Part shown: positions 36,036 to 47,040 of the stretch, in pieces
Layout of the letters: each line of letters opens with the position of its first letter
Position numbering within the stretch: the stretch's first letter is position 1
Source: Microstegium vimineum
Lineage: Eukaryota; Streptophyta; Magnoliopsida; Poales; Poaceae
Assembly (NCBI GenBank): GCA_022036555.1
Contig: CM039141.1
Span: forward strand, 8,591,773 to 8,655,772
Direction: 5' to 3'
DNA length: 64,000 nt
Program-made: the position numbers and the translations under genes
The notes under the pieces: generated by a model
What the model saw: only the letters and a program-made list of their open reading frames with translations
What the model was told of the DNA's origin: nothing
The model's database searches: none

Positions 36036-39000
36036 ATGGAGGCGGAGGCATCTGCGGCGAGGAAGCGGAAGCGGGACGAGCTATGGAAGAGCATGAGCGA
36101 GTTTGCGGCCCGGGAGCCGTACAACTACCTGTCTATCTCCCACAGCCTCGAGGTTCCCGTTTCCGTTCCCAACAAGCAGAAGCAGATCTGCCTCTTCGCC
36201 GTTGTCTCCGAGATCGGCCTCGCCATCCGCAGCCGTGGCACGGGTCAGCTTCACTCTCAACCCCTCCCCTCCTTCCGCGCACCCGCATCTTAGGGTTTAG
36301 TCCGGATTTTAGCAGGATGAATGAGAGTTGGCGGTTTGTGCTTAGGCTGTATGATTCCATCTTCAGAAAACTGTTCACCTAGGGTTTGTTCTCGATTGAA
36401 AATGCTTTAGCTTGTCCGCTTCCCATTAAATCGCCTCTTTTGCACTTATTGCATGAAGAAGCATTATGCATCGAGACGGACATTCCTGTTGTCGAGTTCG
36501 TAGTCTCACTTTTCATCCTCAAATCAATCAATGCTGGAACCCCTTTTTTTTTTTTTTTGCAGATTTCTATGTTACGTTGAGGATTGTGGATGAATCATGC
36601 AAGGTTGGAATATCTGCAACGTTTTTTGCTGAAAGCCGTGCCCTATTGCCCCGTGTTAAGTCAACTGGAGATGTGATCAGTCTCCATCACGTTGAGGTAC
36701 AGCATAAAACTCTATTTAATTATGCCATTTTTTATGTGTTGTTGTTCGTTAAGCCTATTTTATTATTCTCTCATCATTTTTCAAGTTTTAGTGGCACATT
36801 TGGCAGCACCTAGTTCATGCCTACTTTTATCTGCAGATACAGCGTCATGGGGAGTCGTTCTTTGTTGCATTTCACAAAAAGGTTTCTTCATTCGCGCTGT
36901 TTGATAGCAAACTATCTGCTGACTGCAACCCATATCAGACTTCTTTGAAATATCGTGGCAGCAGACGTGACAAAGAACTTTTAACCCAGATGAGAAGGTG
37001 GCTGCCGAATAATCCTCTAGGTGACTCCTATTCGATAACTATATGTACGTAGGATCAAATATATTACTGTAGCCATTCTATTTATGAACTCTTCTTATCT
37101 GACCCAAAGGAGTTACGTATTTTATAAATTATATATGAGCACAACAGAACTTGCATTATCTCATTTTTGCCCTTAGTTAAGGTTTGTTCTCTGCTGCCTT
37201 TCAATCAAACACAACAACAGTTTGAATTTTGATGCCTAGAATTGTTCCTATTTTATTAGATTTCCAGCTTCTTGCAGTGAGCAGATCATGTCACTTTTTA
37301 ACTACCTGCTCTCCTGATAAGTGATTGATACGTATATGCTATTTTGTTCTTTAGAATATATATACCTTTTACTACAGCATGTATTATGTGTCTATCTTTG
37401 TCTCCTTGCACAGATACTTAACTAGTACGTCCCTAACAATGTTTTATTCTGTAACATCTGTTTAACTACTTTGCACTGCAGGTCTGAAAGATCTTGAATT
37501 GCCGTTAAGCGGTTTAAAGTCTGATTCTACTTTTGACCTAGTATGCAAGGTTAGTTCTTTATTCAATCGTATTGAAACTCAAGACTTATGTTGGTACAGG
37601 GAAGGGAATGCTCCAAAAATTCTCTCTGCCTTCTTGTAGGTTTTACATGTCCGTGAAAACAGCGGCAAATGGATATTTTATGTCTGGGATGGAACTGATA
37701 CCCCTCCAGCTGAGTTTCAGGCAATGTAGGTTTGTCTATGTTTATTTATTGTTTCTAACATTTTTCAGCAATAACTAAGAAAAACATCTATGCAATCAAT
37801 AAGGATGGTGCTCTAGTGTTTTTGAAATATTGTTGCAACTTTTTATCTTTATTTGGTTGTTCTTATATGCTGCACTGAACTTAAGCATAGTAATTGAAAA
37901 GAAAAGAAGTCTTATCTTAGAAAAACATTTGCTGACATCAGTCACGTTACACTTAATTTACCTGTTTTTTTTTTTTTTTGTGTGTGACTCTCTTCTATTG
38001 ATTGGCGAACATATAGTTCGGATGCTGAGGCACTTGAAGCACCCCCTCTACTTCAAGGACCCCCTCTGCCCAGGGAGGTTTTATGCACAATGCAATGTGT
38101 CGGAACTGTTCTGAGGATTTTTTCAGACATCCCTGTCAAGAAAGTATCACACATGCAAAATAATATCTATTGGGCCAGGTTCTGCAACATTACTTGCAAG
38201 CAAGAGTTTGGCATTTGGAAAGGCATTTGCTTGGCCTCTAGTACAGTTCGCCTTTTATCTGATGAAGATGGTAGCGTTGTTGATCGTGTGAAGTAATCTT
38301 CTTTTCTGATGAATTTTAATGTTCTTTGGACATTATATAAGTAAACTTTACTGATTACATGAACATCTCCAGGATGTATGACAGCCGCAAAGCCGACAAA
38401 GTTTGCCGCCAGCCGATGGGAAGCTTCCCCTCTAATGTTGCTGGTATAGAGCATAGTCTGATAGTTTGTATTGCTCCTCTGAATCACTGATGGACATATT
38501 CTGTTTCATCATTCAGATCACGAATTTAGCTTCTGATTTAGCATTTAATTGATTAAAATAGCAATATTTAAGTTCGTTCATCAAGCTTTATTTTCATTAT
38601 TAACTAAATAAGTGTATACTATAGCATTCCTCCGTTCTATTTGCATATGAAGGTTGTTGTGTATAAAAACAAACCTCAATGTTTATCTCATGTGGTATGT
38701 TTATTTAGAGATCTAAATGAAGCACGTGATGATCATGTCAAAGTGCTTGTTTACATGTAGTGTATTGATGAAGCGCTGCATAAAGTTGTAATGCATTTTT
38801 GCTGCCATCTGTTGCCCACAAAGGCTTGCCTCATGACAATTTTTTATCAATTCTTTCAGATGTAATTCATAAGAACGCAGGTTACTCAACGTTAATGGAG
38901 TCTTTAACTCACCATGAGGTATTACTTTTCCCATTTTTCTCCAGTTATTTATTAGTTTTTGTTCTATTTTCGATTTGGTCTAATATTATCCAACACCCCT

Positions 39001-39676
39001 GAGAACATGCGAGCATGTTTACTTTCAGTTGTTACAATTGATTTTACTCTCCCTTTTCTTGAGAAAATTATATATTTTGCTTCCCTATAGTTAGTAAACT
39101 CTAAAGCTAACCAGCTTGAAATCTCCTTTTTATTTTGTGCTAGGTGACGCACAAATTGAAAACCCTGGTCCGTGTTGTGGGAGCATATCCCTGTCAAGCT
39201 AGTGAACTCCCTTTGCTTTTGACTGGTAACCATTGTATTCGGTTGACCCTTGAGGATCCTACAGCGAGAATTCAGGCCTATGTCCCCAAGGATGGTGTGG
39301 TAATATGTTACTAAATAACCCTTATGCTTGATTTCCTTGCATACAGACATCCCAGGTGTCCACTAGTGAAAAAAATATTAGTGTTGGTGGTTAAAAAGTA
39401 ATGGATGCTTAAAAGCCTTGCTGAATTAGGTGATCATGTCTTCATCTAAATCCTTGGCAGGTCAAATTCTTCGGTGGTATTATGACACCAGAATCGATAA
39501 TAAAGAAGATGAAGAAGCTACTGGGCATCCCAGAAACAGAAGACATCGAGGAAGCTGCCCCCTTGACCAGGAATCCACCTTGGATATGGTGTCTCTTGAA
39601 ATCATACTATCTGGATGAAAACGATATCTGGGGCAGTAGAAGGTACCAAATCTATGACACAAGGATCAGGGGTTGA
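36036..39676 (+). CDS. POT1: POT1 telomere single-strand DNA-binding protein, ten exons
   Basis: POT1 binds the single-stranded G-rich telomere overhang (shelterin in animals) and in plants contributes to telomere maintenance and telomerase function. Exons 36036-36243, 36563-36696, 36837-37020, 37482-37549, 37640-37725, 38017-38292, 38373-38443, 38860-38918, 39144-39299 and 39461-39676 join, with consistent phases and GT-AG borders, to 485 residues, the normal size for a plant POT1. The first OB fold covers about residues 25-150 (PYNYLSISHSLEVPVSVPNK, TDFYVTLRIVDESCKVGISA, VSSFALFDSKLS); the second follows (DLELPLSGLKSDSTFDLVCK, KWIFYVWDGTDTP, LCTMQCVGTVLRIFSD). The C-terminal part (LVRVVGAYPCQASELPLLL; NPPWIWCLLKSYYLDEND) is conserved among plant POT1 proteins. 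The start ATG at 36036 is the first in-frame ATG. The gene is intact; it converges on the bZIP gene. Confidence 0.9.
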
Positions 39677-40432
39677 GTAGGGATGCTGCTCGAATATTTT
39701 GCTATTGAATGGAGCAGATGTTGTGTTAGTAGTATTTTGTACAGCCTGCCAATGCACTCATCATCGACATCTTGCTTGGAGATGGAGGGTGGCATGTATA
39801 GTCTTGCAAGGATGCAGGGCGACACGCTATAGCTGTAGCCTACTAGTGTCAATATTATTGCCTTGATGCAATGTTGTTACAGTGCCGTCGGTCCGTGGCC
39901 TTATGCTTTTGTAAAGTCTGGTGGGCACCGTACCGTGGCATTCTGTACACGTGGCATTCTGTACAAGTCTGTAGTATGTGCCAATTGTGCACCTGCACTC
40001 TATATTTTATCTTGTTCTTAAGAACCCCTCTCTTCTTTTATTCTTGGGCGCATTACAGATCGTCGAAGGCTCTTGTACAGTGCTCTTTCCATAAGTTCCA
40101 GACAACGTAGGTCACGAACCACTCATGCTTGTTATATGTTTTGATTGGTTTGAGCTTCTGAGCTAATAATGATAATATTGACCAGACCATACGGAGATAG
40201 AGAACAATCAGCCACGGTTGGCGATTCTCAGTTTCTGTTCTGCAAACCTATAAATGCAGCATAGGAATAGCTTTCACTGCAGCCAGCAACACAGATCAGT
40301 GCAGAGCATGGTTTGTTCATTCACATTTCAAAGCAATCCAAGTACAGACCGCGAACCCCGTTAATTAGATTAGACTAGAAACTATCAACATATATGGCCA
40401 CCGCCCGCCCGACCCCATGGTATAGTACGTCA
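39677..40432. other. shared 3' flank of POT1 and bZIP genes
   Basis: Convergent genes end here. 39677 to about 40050 is probably POT1 3' UTR and 40200-40432 probably bZIP 3' UTR. No gene seen between them. Confidence 0.4.
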
Positions 40433-42068
40433 TCAGAAACTGGCGGAATTCGTTCGCCGGAGGTGGTGGTGGTGCTGCTGCATCCTCTCCCTCTCCGGAT
40501 GCGGCAATGGCTGCCGCTCGTGCTGCTCCGGTGGCGGCTCCAGTGGTTCCAGCATCTGCACCAAGCACATTGTTATGTTAGCTGCCAGTATCCCCAGAGG
40601 AGGAGGCTGGAATGGAACTCAATGTCATTGCCAGCTCTTGGAATGGAACTGTGGATGGATGGAGGTATCTAAGGAATGCACATGCTCTTCATTGGGCCCC
40701 ATTCTTTCTTTTTTGTCTCATCAGGATGAGATTTAGAATGTTGTGACAGCTTAAAAAACAAAAAACAAAAAACAGCTGCAACTGCCATTGCCTGCCCTAT
40801 AAGAGCGCATTAGGGAGGTCCGTACACTTGAAATGCATAAATGATTTGCAACAAGATAAATCTATATAAAGGCAAGCCAAAATGGTCCACAGCTGCTACT
40901 ACAAGTTTAACTCATCTTTCTAGGCTAGGGAACCTGCTAGAGGCGTCGTTTGGCCAAATCGGTGAGGCAATATCTATAATTGCTATGCTCTATATTTAGC
41001 CATCTCCAGTTCTCCACTCCACTGAGCATCCATAGCAAGTTTAAGCCTACAATCCTGTCTTGTGTAAACAAACACTGAAACAAGGTGCAGTATGTCCATA
41101 CCACTTTTGTCTAGACTAGAAAATGACCCACTTTCAGTTTAAGAGAGGGAGACAGTTTTTGTAGGCCTGAATCCACTCCACTGTTTGGAACGTAGGAATT
41201 TCACAGGAATCAGTTCATTTCACAGGAAAAAGTACAGCAACAGAAAAAAAATATCCCGTATTCCAAACATGCCCTAAACTGAAAACATGAAGTCAGTCAC
41301 GGACCACTTCACCTCACTTTGAGAGAGAGAATGGGGACATTACCTTGAGCTTCCTGAGACGCTCGTTCTCCTCCTCCAGCCGGGCGATCTTGTTCTCCAG
41401 CTCGTTGGTGTACGCCTGCAGAATCCAATCCATGGAGATGGAGCTTAAAAATCTTGTTTGTGTAGGAGGGACTAGACTAGACTAGACTGGACTGTGGAGG
41501 ACCAAAAACATTCTACAGTATGCAAACCCACCTGCTTCCTGGCCCGGGACCTCGCCGCGGACTCACGGTTCTTGATCATGCGCTTCTGCCGGCGCTCCAC
41601 CGTCCTCTCCACGACGCCGTCCGCCGCCGCGGCGCCGCGCTTCCGCCCGGCCACCTGCGAGTGCGAGAGGAAAACCCCCACGGGGCCAGGGGCGCCGAGC
41701 GGCAGGGGCCTCGGCAGCGCGTACTGCTGCTGCTGCGGGTATTGGTGCATCCAATGCGGCGCCGCGTCGACGGTGACCCCGGCGCGGGAGAGGAAGTCCT
41801 CGAGCGTCATCTCGCCCATGGAGGGCCCGGCGCCGGTGGCGCTCTGGATGTCGCGCCACACCTCGTCCACCGTCTTCTTGGCCGGGGGTCGGCCCGCGGC
41901 AGCGGCGGCGGCCGGGAGCACGGTGCGCAGGAGGTCGTCCAGGTTCATGGTCCGCAGCGGCTCGCCCAGCTGCGTCTCCACCTGGGTCAGCGTGAGGCCG
42001 TAGACGGAGCCTTGCTGCCGCGGGAGGCCGCAGCGGCGGCCGTCGTCGGCGTGGGAGTGGGACGACAT
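40433..42068 (-). CDS. group A bZIP transcription factor (ABF/ABI5-like)
   Basis: Group A bZIP factors bind ABRE (ACGTG) sites and mediate abscisic-acid and stress responses; SnRK2 kinases phosphorylate their conserved N-terminal blocks. Exons 42068-41532, 41415-41344 and 40555-40433 join to 243 residues. Visible blocks: GSVYGLTLTQVETQLGEPLR (C1, residues about 20-38), KKTVDEVWRDIQ (C2, 64-75), MTLEDFLSRAGV (C3, 87-98), basic region RRQKRMIKNRESAARSRARK (159-178), leucine zipper ELENKIARLEEENERLRKL in exon 2, and a C-terminal LRRTNSASF, the C4 phosphorylation/14-3-3 block. At 243 residues it is shorter than typical ABFs because the Gln-rich middle is short. The 5' leader has an intron (about 42113-42291, donor CTCAG|GTAGGG on the minus strand). 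Intact. Confidence 0.92.
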
Positions 42069-43483
42069 TGTCTGAACTCACATCCACGCGTGCGATCACC
42101 TCCTCACCTGCAAAGAAATCAATATAATGCGCAGAGAGCGGAGATCGGAAATGGCAGGAACAGCAGGTGCTTTGCTCGACCGGAGCCGCGACAGTGGAAA
42201 CAAATAAAGGGAGAATCTTGCGAACAAGGACTCAAGGAGAGGTGGGTTGCGCAGCAGCTCCTGCTCCTGCTCCTTTTTTTTTCCCCCTACCTGAGCAAGC
42301 AAGCAAGCAAACAAGCAAGGGGGGAGGACTGAGGAGAGGAGATCAGGAGAAGAGAGGAGAGGAGGGACCAGATCAGATCGATGGATCAATCAGAGAAGAG
42401 CGAGGGGCAGATGGGAGCCTTAATTTTAGGGAGGATTGCCACAGCAGCAGCAGCAGAAACAGGGTGAGGAGGGTCCAAAAAGGGAAGGGGAGTGAAGAGG
42501 AAGCAGAGGCCGGCCAGAGCCAGAGGAGGAAGGAAGGAGACTGGGAGAGAACACAACCACAGGCAGGAAGAGGAAGGTGAAGGTGAAATGGGAGGAGTAT
42601 CGAGTGAGTGCGAGTGCCTGCCTTTTTGCAAGGCCGATGCTCCTTGCTGCATTTTTATTATTTTTATTTTTCTTCTCTTTTCTTTTGTGAGAGACCAAGG
42701 GAGGGAGATGAACAGCAGCCTGCCTAGTCGTCCGCACAAGTGAAGTGAAGTGATGCCGTGGTGGCCCACTGGAGGGAGCTCATTAATTCACAAAAGAAGG
42801 CATTTGGGGTTTTCTGCTCCAGATTTTTTCTGCTTCTTTCCTTCTTTTCTTTGTTTGGGACCGCAAAGCTGAAAAGTTTTTGTTCGGTTAATCGCTTACT
42901 CAAGCGGCTTCAGGTTGAAAGGGACTAGGAAGATTCTGATCTGCATTCTTTATAATCTCTCTTTACATTGATCGATAAAGATTTAAGGGCTTATTTGACG
43001 TGGCTTTAGAAGGCATCGATCCTCTATTGAACACTTTCGACTCCATTCCGATAGAGCACTTTTTTTTTTTGCTACATTGATCTACAATGCTAAGGGCATG
43101 TTTTGTTACAGTTTTTTTGCTAGTATCTACACACCATAAACTGGAATAAATGATCTAGCTGCTGAGCTAGCTCTTGAAAAGTAAAAAAGTTGGTTGGGTA
43201 TAAATGAACCAAAAGCCAAAAAAAAAACATGTTTTAATGAGTTTTCATGACTTTTGGTATTTATTACAAGAGCTAATAGCAGAAACCCCAACAGCCAAAA
43301 AAGACAGCTTTTGAGCCAAAAGCTAAAAAAATATAGCTCAAATAACAAACCCTAAATAGTACTAAACAATACAAGTACAGATGGAGACGACGCCCCTAGT
43401 AGCCACTCAAAACGAGCCCAACCATAGTTAATGTTGAATGAAAAAGATATCAAGAAAAAACAGTTATACAAATAATGTAGCTC
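42069..43483. other. bZIP 5' leader and upstream DNA
   Basis: Includes the 5' UTR exon (about 42292-42700, rich in CAAGCAAG and GAGAG runs) and its intron. 43086-43370 resembles an old repeat with 'gggcatgtttt' and 'acaaaccct' ends; a related sequence recurs at 56490-56780 on the other side of the Gypsy element. No further gene. Confidence 0.4.
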
Positions 43484-44455
43484 TGTTGACACCGTTTTTC
43501 GGCATGTGTCAAATGAGCTAAGACTGGCATTGATCGGTAGCCGTTTTTCATCGGCATCGGGAGGTCATCGGTCAATGTTACCGATGAGGGTGAATGCTGC
43601 GAAAATGATAAGTTTGTTGCCGATGGAAGCTGGACGGTTCTTGCCGATAGGAGTTAATTGGTAAAAACAAGTTACCAGTAGAGACGAAAAGTTGCCGATC
43701 GGAAGGTATTACCGATAACGAGACGATGCCGATGGGCACAGGGTGACGTGACGGTCGACGTCAGCAGGAGATTGCCGATAGTAAAAGAGTCTGCCGATGG
43801 AAAGTTTCATCGAAGAGAAGACATAAGGAAACTAGTGATCTCATACTAGTATTGTTATAGAAGTTTGAGTCCGGTTCTTGCATGAGTCATTTATTTCCTT
43901 AGAGATAGAGGTGTTTGTTTAGGAAAATATTATTGTCCGACTCATGCGCGAGTTAGTTAATTCCTTTAAAATAGGAGTTTGTTTTGTTTAGGAAAGGTAC
44001 AAGTCGTGTCTGTCTACAACTCCCATTGCCGGAGTATAAATATGTACCTAGGGGTCGTGAGAAAAATATCAATCATATATCAAACAAATCTATTACTCTT
44101 ATTTATTTTTACTGCAATTTACCCTTTTATTGTATTAGAACTAGTTTATCTACGAGTTCTTCAAGCTTTCGACGGGCTGCATCTCCTTGATCTCCGTCAA
44201 CCCTTGCAAGTTCCGCGTGGGAGTAATCTGAGCTTTGACATCCGGGCGCATCGCTGTTGTCTCGTTCAGCTCTGCTCTAGTTATCCTGACAAGTCTGAGT
44301 CTTGACATCCGGGCGTATCACCGTTGTCTAGTTCAGATCTTGTTCTAGTTATCGTCCTTGTCGATTAACTGGTCAAATCGACTGGCACACCTTTGGATAT
44401 CGAATTCCGATAATAGCCCGAGGTGTTCGTAGATTCTGACGCTTTTTGTGTCAAC
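43484..44455 (+). repeat. 5' LTR
   Basis: 972 bp, direct copy of 55270-56262. Begins TGTTGACACCGTTTTTCGGC, ends GCTTTTTGTGTCAACA. The primer-binding region follows at about 44466 (TGGCACACCCGGTGGGAC); I did not match it to a specific tRNA. Confidence 0.93.
44035..44042 (+). promoter_or_regulatory. LTR TATA box
   Basis: TATAAATA in the 5' LTR, with an identical copy at 55841-55848 in the 3' LTR. Transcription of the element probably starts about 30 bp downstream. Confidence 0.6.
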
Positions 44456-44497
44456 ACCTCTTTTGGCACACCCGGTGGGACTCATTATACATCTATC

Positions 44498-47040
44498 ATG
44501 GGTGATCGTACTGACGTCAATCAGGGGAACGTCATTGAAGTCTCCGAGGCCGATCTGAAAGATGATCAAAAGCTGGCTATGGAGCGGGCTATGGAGGAGT
44601 ACAAACAGTTGTATCTGAAGTCCTTCAGCCTAAGCAGGAGCGGCGAAGCCATCCAGAAGCAAGATCCGCCGTTGCCACGGCAGGTCACGTTTGATGCCAA
44701 TCCCGGTAAGTTGCAAGAGATGGTTAATTCTGCCTTAAATCAAGCATTACGCCACTCCAATGTGCTGTCCAATACTGTGTACAATGTTGTTATGCAATCT
44801 TTCAAAGAAGGGCAAGCACCCCGGTATGTTGGTCCAGCGTATCATCAACCTGGATCGGAATCTGTAAACCCATCGGCAGCCCCAATGGCGTCTTCCACTT
44901 CCGTGGATCCGTCTGCCGATGTAGCTACACCACCAAGGCCGAGTCCTGAAAGCGTCACCAAGCTTAGTGCAGATCCCATGGCGTCGGTAATGTCGGGACC
45001 TGCTATCCAGAATCATCCAGCTCCTGCCAACTGGTGGGGATACGGTATGCCTTCAAATCCATCTGCTGGTTCCAATCTGTTGTAGGAAGACAATTCAGCT
45101 TGGAAGGGCTCCATGACATCGACAATGCAATCACAACCGATGGTTCCTATGATGCATTACTCTACGTCTTCTCTAACTGTGCAAACGCCATCAGAAGATC
45201 TCCAGGTGGTGATTCCTAAAGCACCTTTGATGCCACCATCGACAAATGCTGTGCCGATGCAGCAAAGCATAGCAACTGGGAGTCAGCCCATGCTGGTAAA
45301 TCCTCAAGCTGGAGTATCAACACATCAAGATAACCAATTTGTTGATTACTCCAAGGTGCAGGAGCAGCAGACACCAGTTAACTATCAACCATCGGCAAGT
45401 CACGTGCCGATGATTCATAATCCTAGATGGACCAATCAGCCGCCGGTTCAACAGTCTGACGTACTAATGTATCATTATGGAAGTCCAGCAAACACTCAGA
45501 ATGGAGCATCGGTACAACAACCGATGAATATGATGCTACAACATAACCCAGGGAGTGTGCAAAATTATCCATTGGTAAGTCAGACGATGCATAACGTCCA
45601 GATGAATGGTGCTACGCCCGGGACAATTACTCCGCATCTTCTACCAAGACCTGAAGGGGCGCATCTCCCGGCTCCACCAGTCAATAATCAGCCAATGAGT
45701 CGGCAAGAGCAGGATGCGTATTGGACCGATAAGATTGTCGAAGTGATGAAGGAACAATTTGGCATTAAACCCAAGGTTAATACATATTCTTATCGGACAC
45801 CGTATCCTCTGGCATATGACTTAATTCCCCTCCCAAATCGGTACAAGGTGCCTGATTTTACCAAATTCTCTGGCCAAGATGACACGTCAACAATGGAGCA
45901 CATCAACCGCTTCATCATCCAGTGTGGAGAAGCTGCCAGTAGGGAAGATCTGAGGGTGAGATTGTTCTCATCATAATTGTCTGGATCGGCCTTCACATGG
46001 TTTATATCATTGCCTCCAAACTCTGTAATCACATGGGCTGATCTAGAGAGGCAGTTTCATAAATACTTCTTCACTGGCATACATGAAAAGAAGATTACCG
46101 ATTTGGTTAAGCTGAGGCAACGTAATGATGAATCGATGGAAAGCTTTGTCCAGAGGCTGCGAGACACGAAGAACAAGTGCTACAGCTTGATGCTTGATGA
46201 TCGGCAATTGGCAGATTTGGCCTTCCAAGGATTACTGCTGCACATCAAAGATAAGTATGCGTCTCAAGAGTTCAAAAGTCTGAGCCACCTTGTGCAGAGA
46301 ATTGTCGATCAGGATGTCAAGACTTTTGAGCCTAAAAAAACTTGGAATAAAAAGGTGACCTTCATTGAGCAAGAAGAGGATTCCGATGAAGAGCTAAGCA
46401 TCGGCGCGGCCGAATGGGAGAAAGACAAGAAATCTGTGTCTTGTCCGTTTGGTCAGAAGGAAGCTGAAAGATTCACCTTTGATATCACCAAGGCCGATAG
46501 GATGTTTGACTTATTACTTCAAGAAGGGCGGATCAAGTTGGCGCCTAACTAAGTAATTCTATCGGCCGAAGAGCTCAGAAAGATCAGGTATTGCAAGTGG
46601 CACAATGCGACTTTGTACAGTACCAATGACTGCAAAGTATTTAGGCAGCAGTTGCAGTCAGAAATTGAATCTGGACGAATTAAATTTGAAAATTCTAAAC
46701 CCCAGAAACCGATGAAGATTGATCAGCACCTGTTTCCAAATAATATGGTAGAAACTAGTGGAAAAACTAAAGTGCTGACATCGGAAGCTGCCAGGAAGAA
46801 TGCATCAGTGGATCCTGGCCATCAAGTAACCGAGCGTGACGAGAGGAGGTTTGCCGATGACAGAAAGGGCAAGAAAGTTGCCGATAAAGGTAGCAATGCC
46901 AAGATGGCCCCTGGTGTTATAATCACTCATAAGCAGCCAAGGCGAGAATATCGGCAATAGCAAGAGGAGCGACATCGGCAGGAAGAAGAGCACCAAGAGT
47001 GGCTTCGGCATAGGGACCACTGGAAGTGTCCCTTCTTCGT
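44498..47040 (+). pseudogene. gag of the Tat element, with in-frame stops
   Basis: Starts with ATG at 44498. One frame runs from 44498 to 46960 and is interrupted by stops at 45083-45085 (TAG), 45974-45976 (TAA) and 46550-46552 (TAA). The Gag core reads YKVPDFTKFSGQDDTSTMEH, GSAFTWFISLPPNSVITWAD and FVQRLRDTKNKCYSLMLDD. Behind it lie two Cys/His clusters, YCKWHNATLYSTNDC (about 46589) and CPFFVHCWEEG with CPEC (about 47030-47100, shifted frame), typical of this Gag type. Long Pro/Ser/Gln-rich spacers separate the parts. Confidence 0.8.

Noticed and set aside
41520..42332. 270-codon plus-strand frame opposite the bZIP gene
   Set aside because: Mirror of the GC-rich bZIP exon; the opposite strand has all group A bZIP blocks with correct splicing.
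43979..44305. 108-codon frame in the 5' LTR, with a matching one in the 3' LTR
   Set aside because: Lies across the LTR promoter and leader; present only because the LTR is duplicated.
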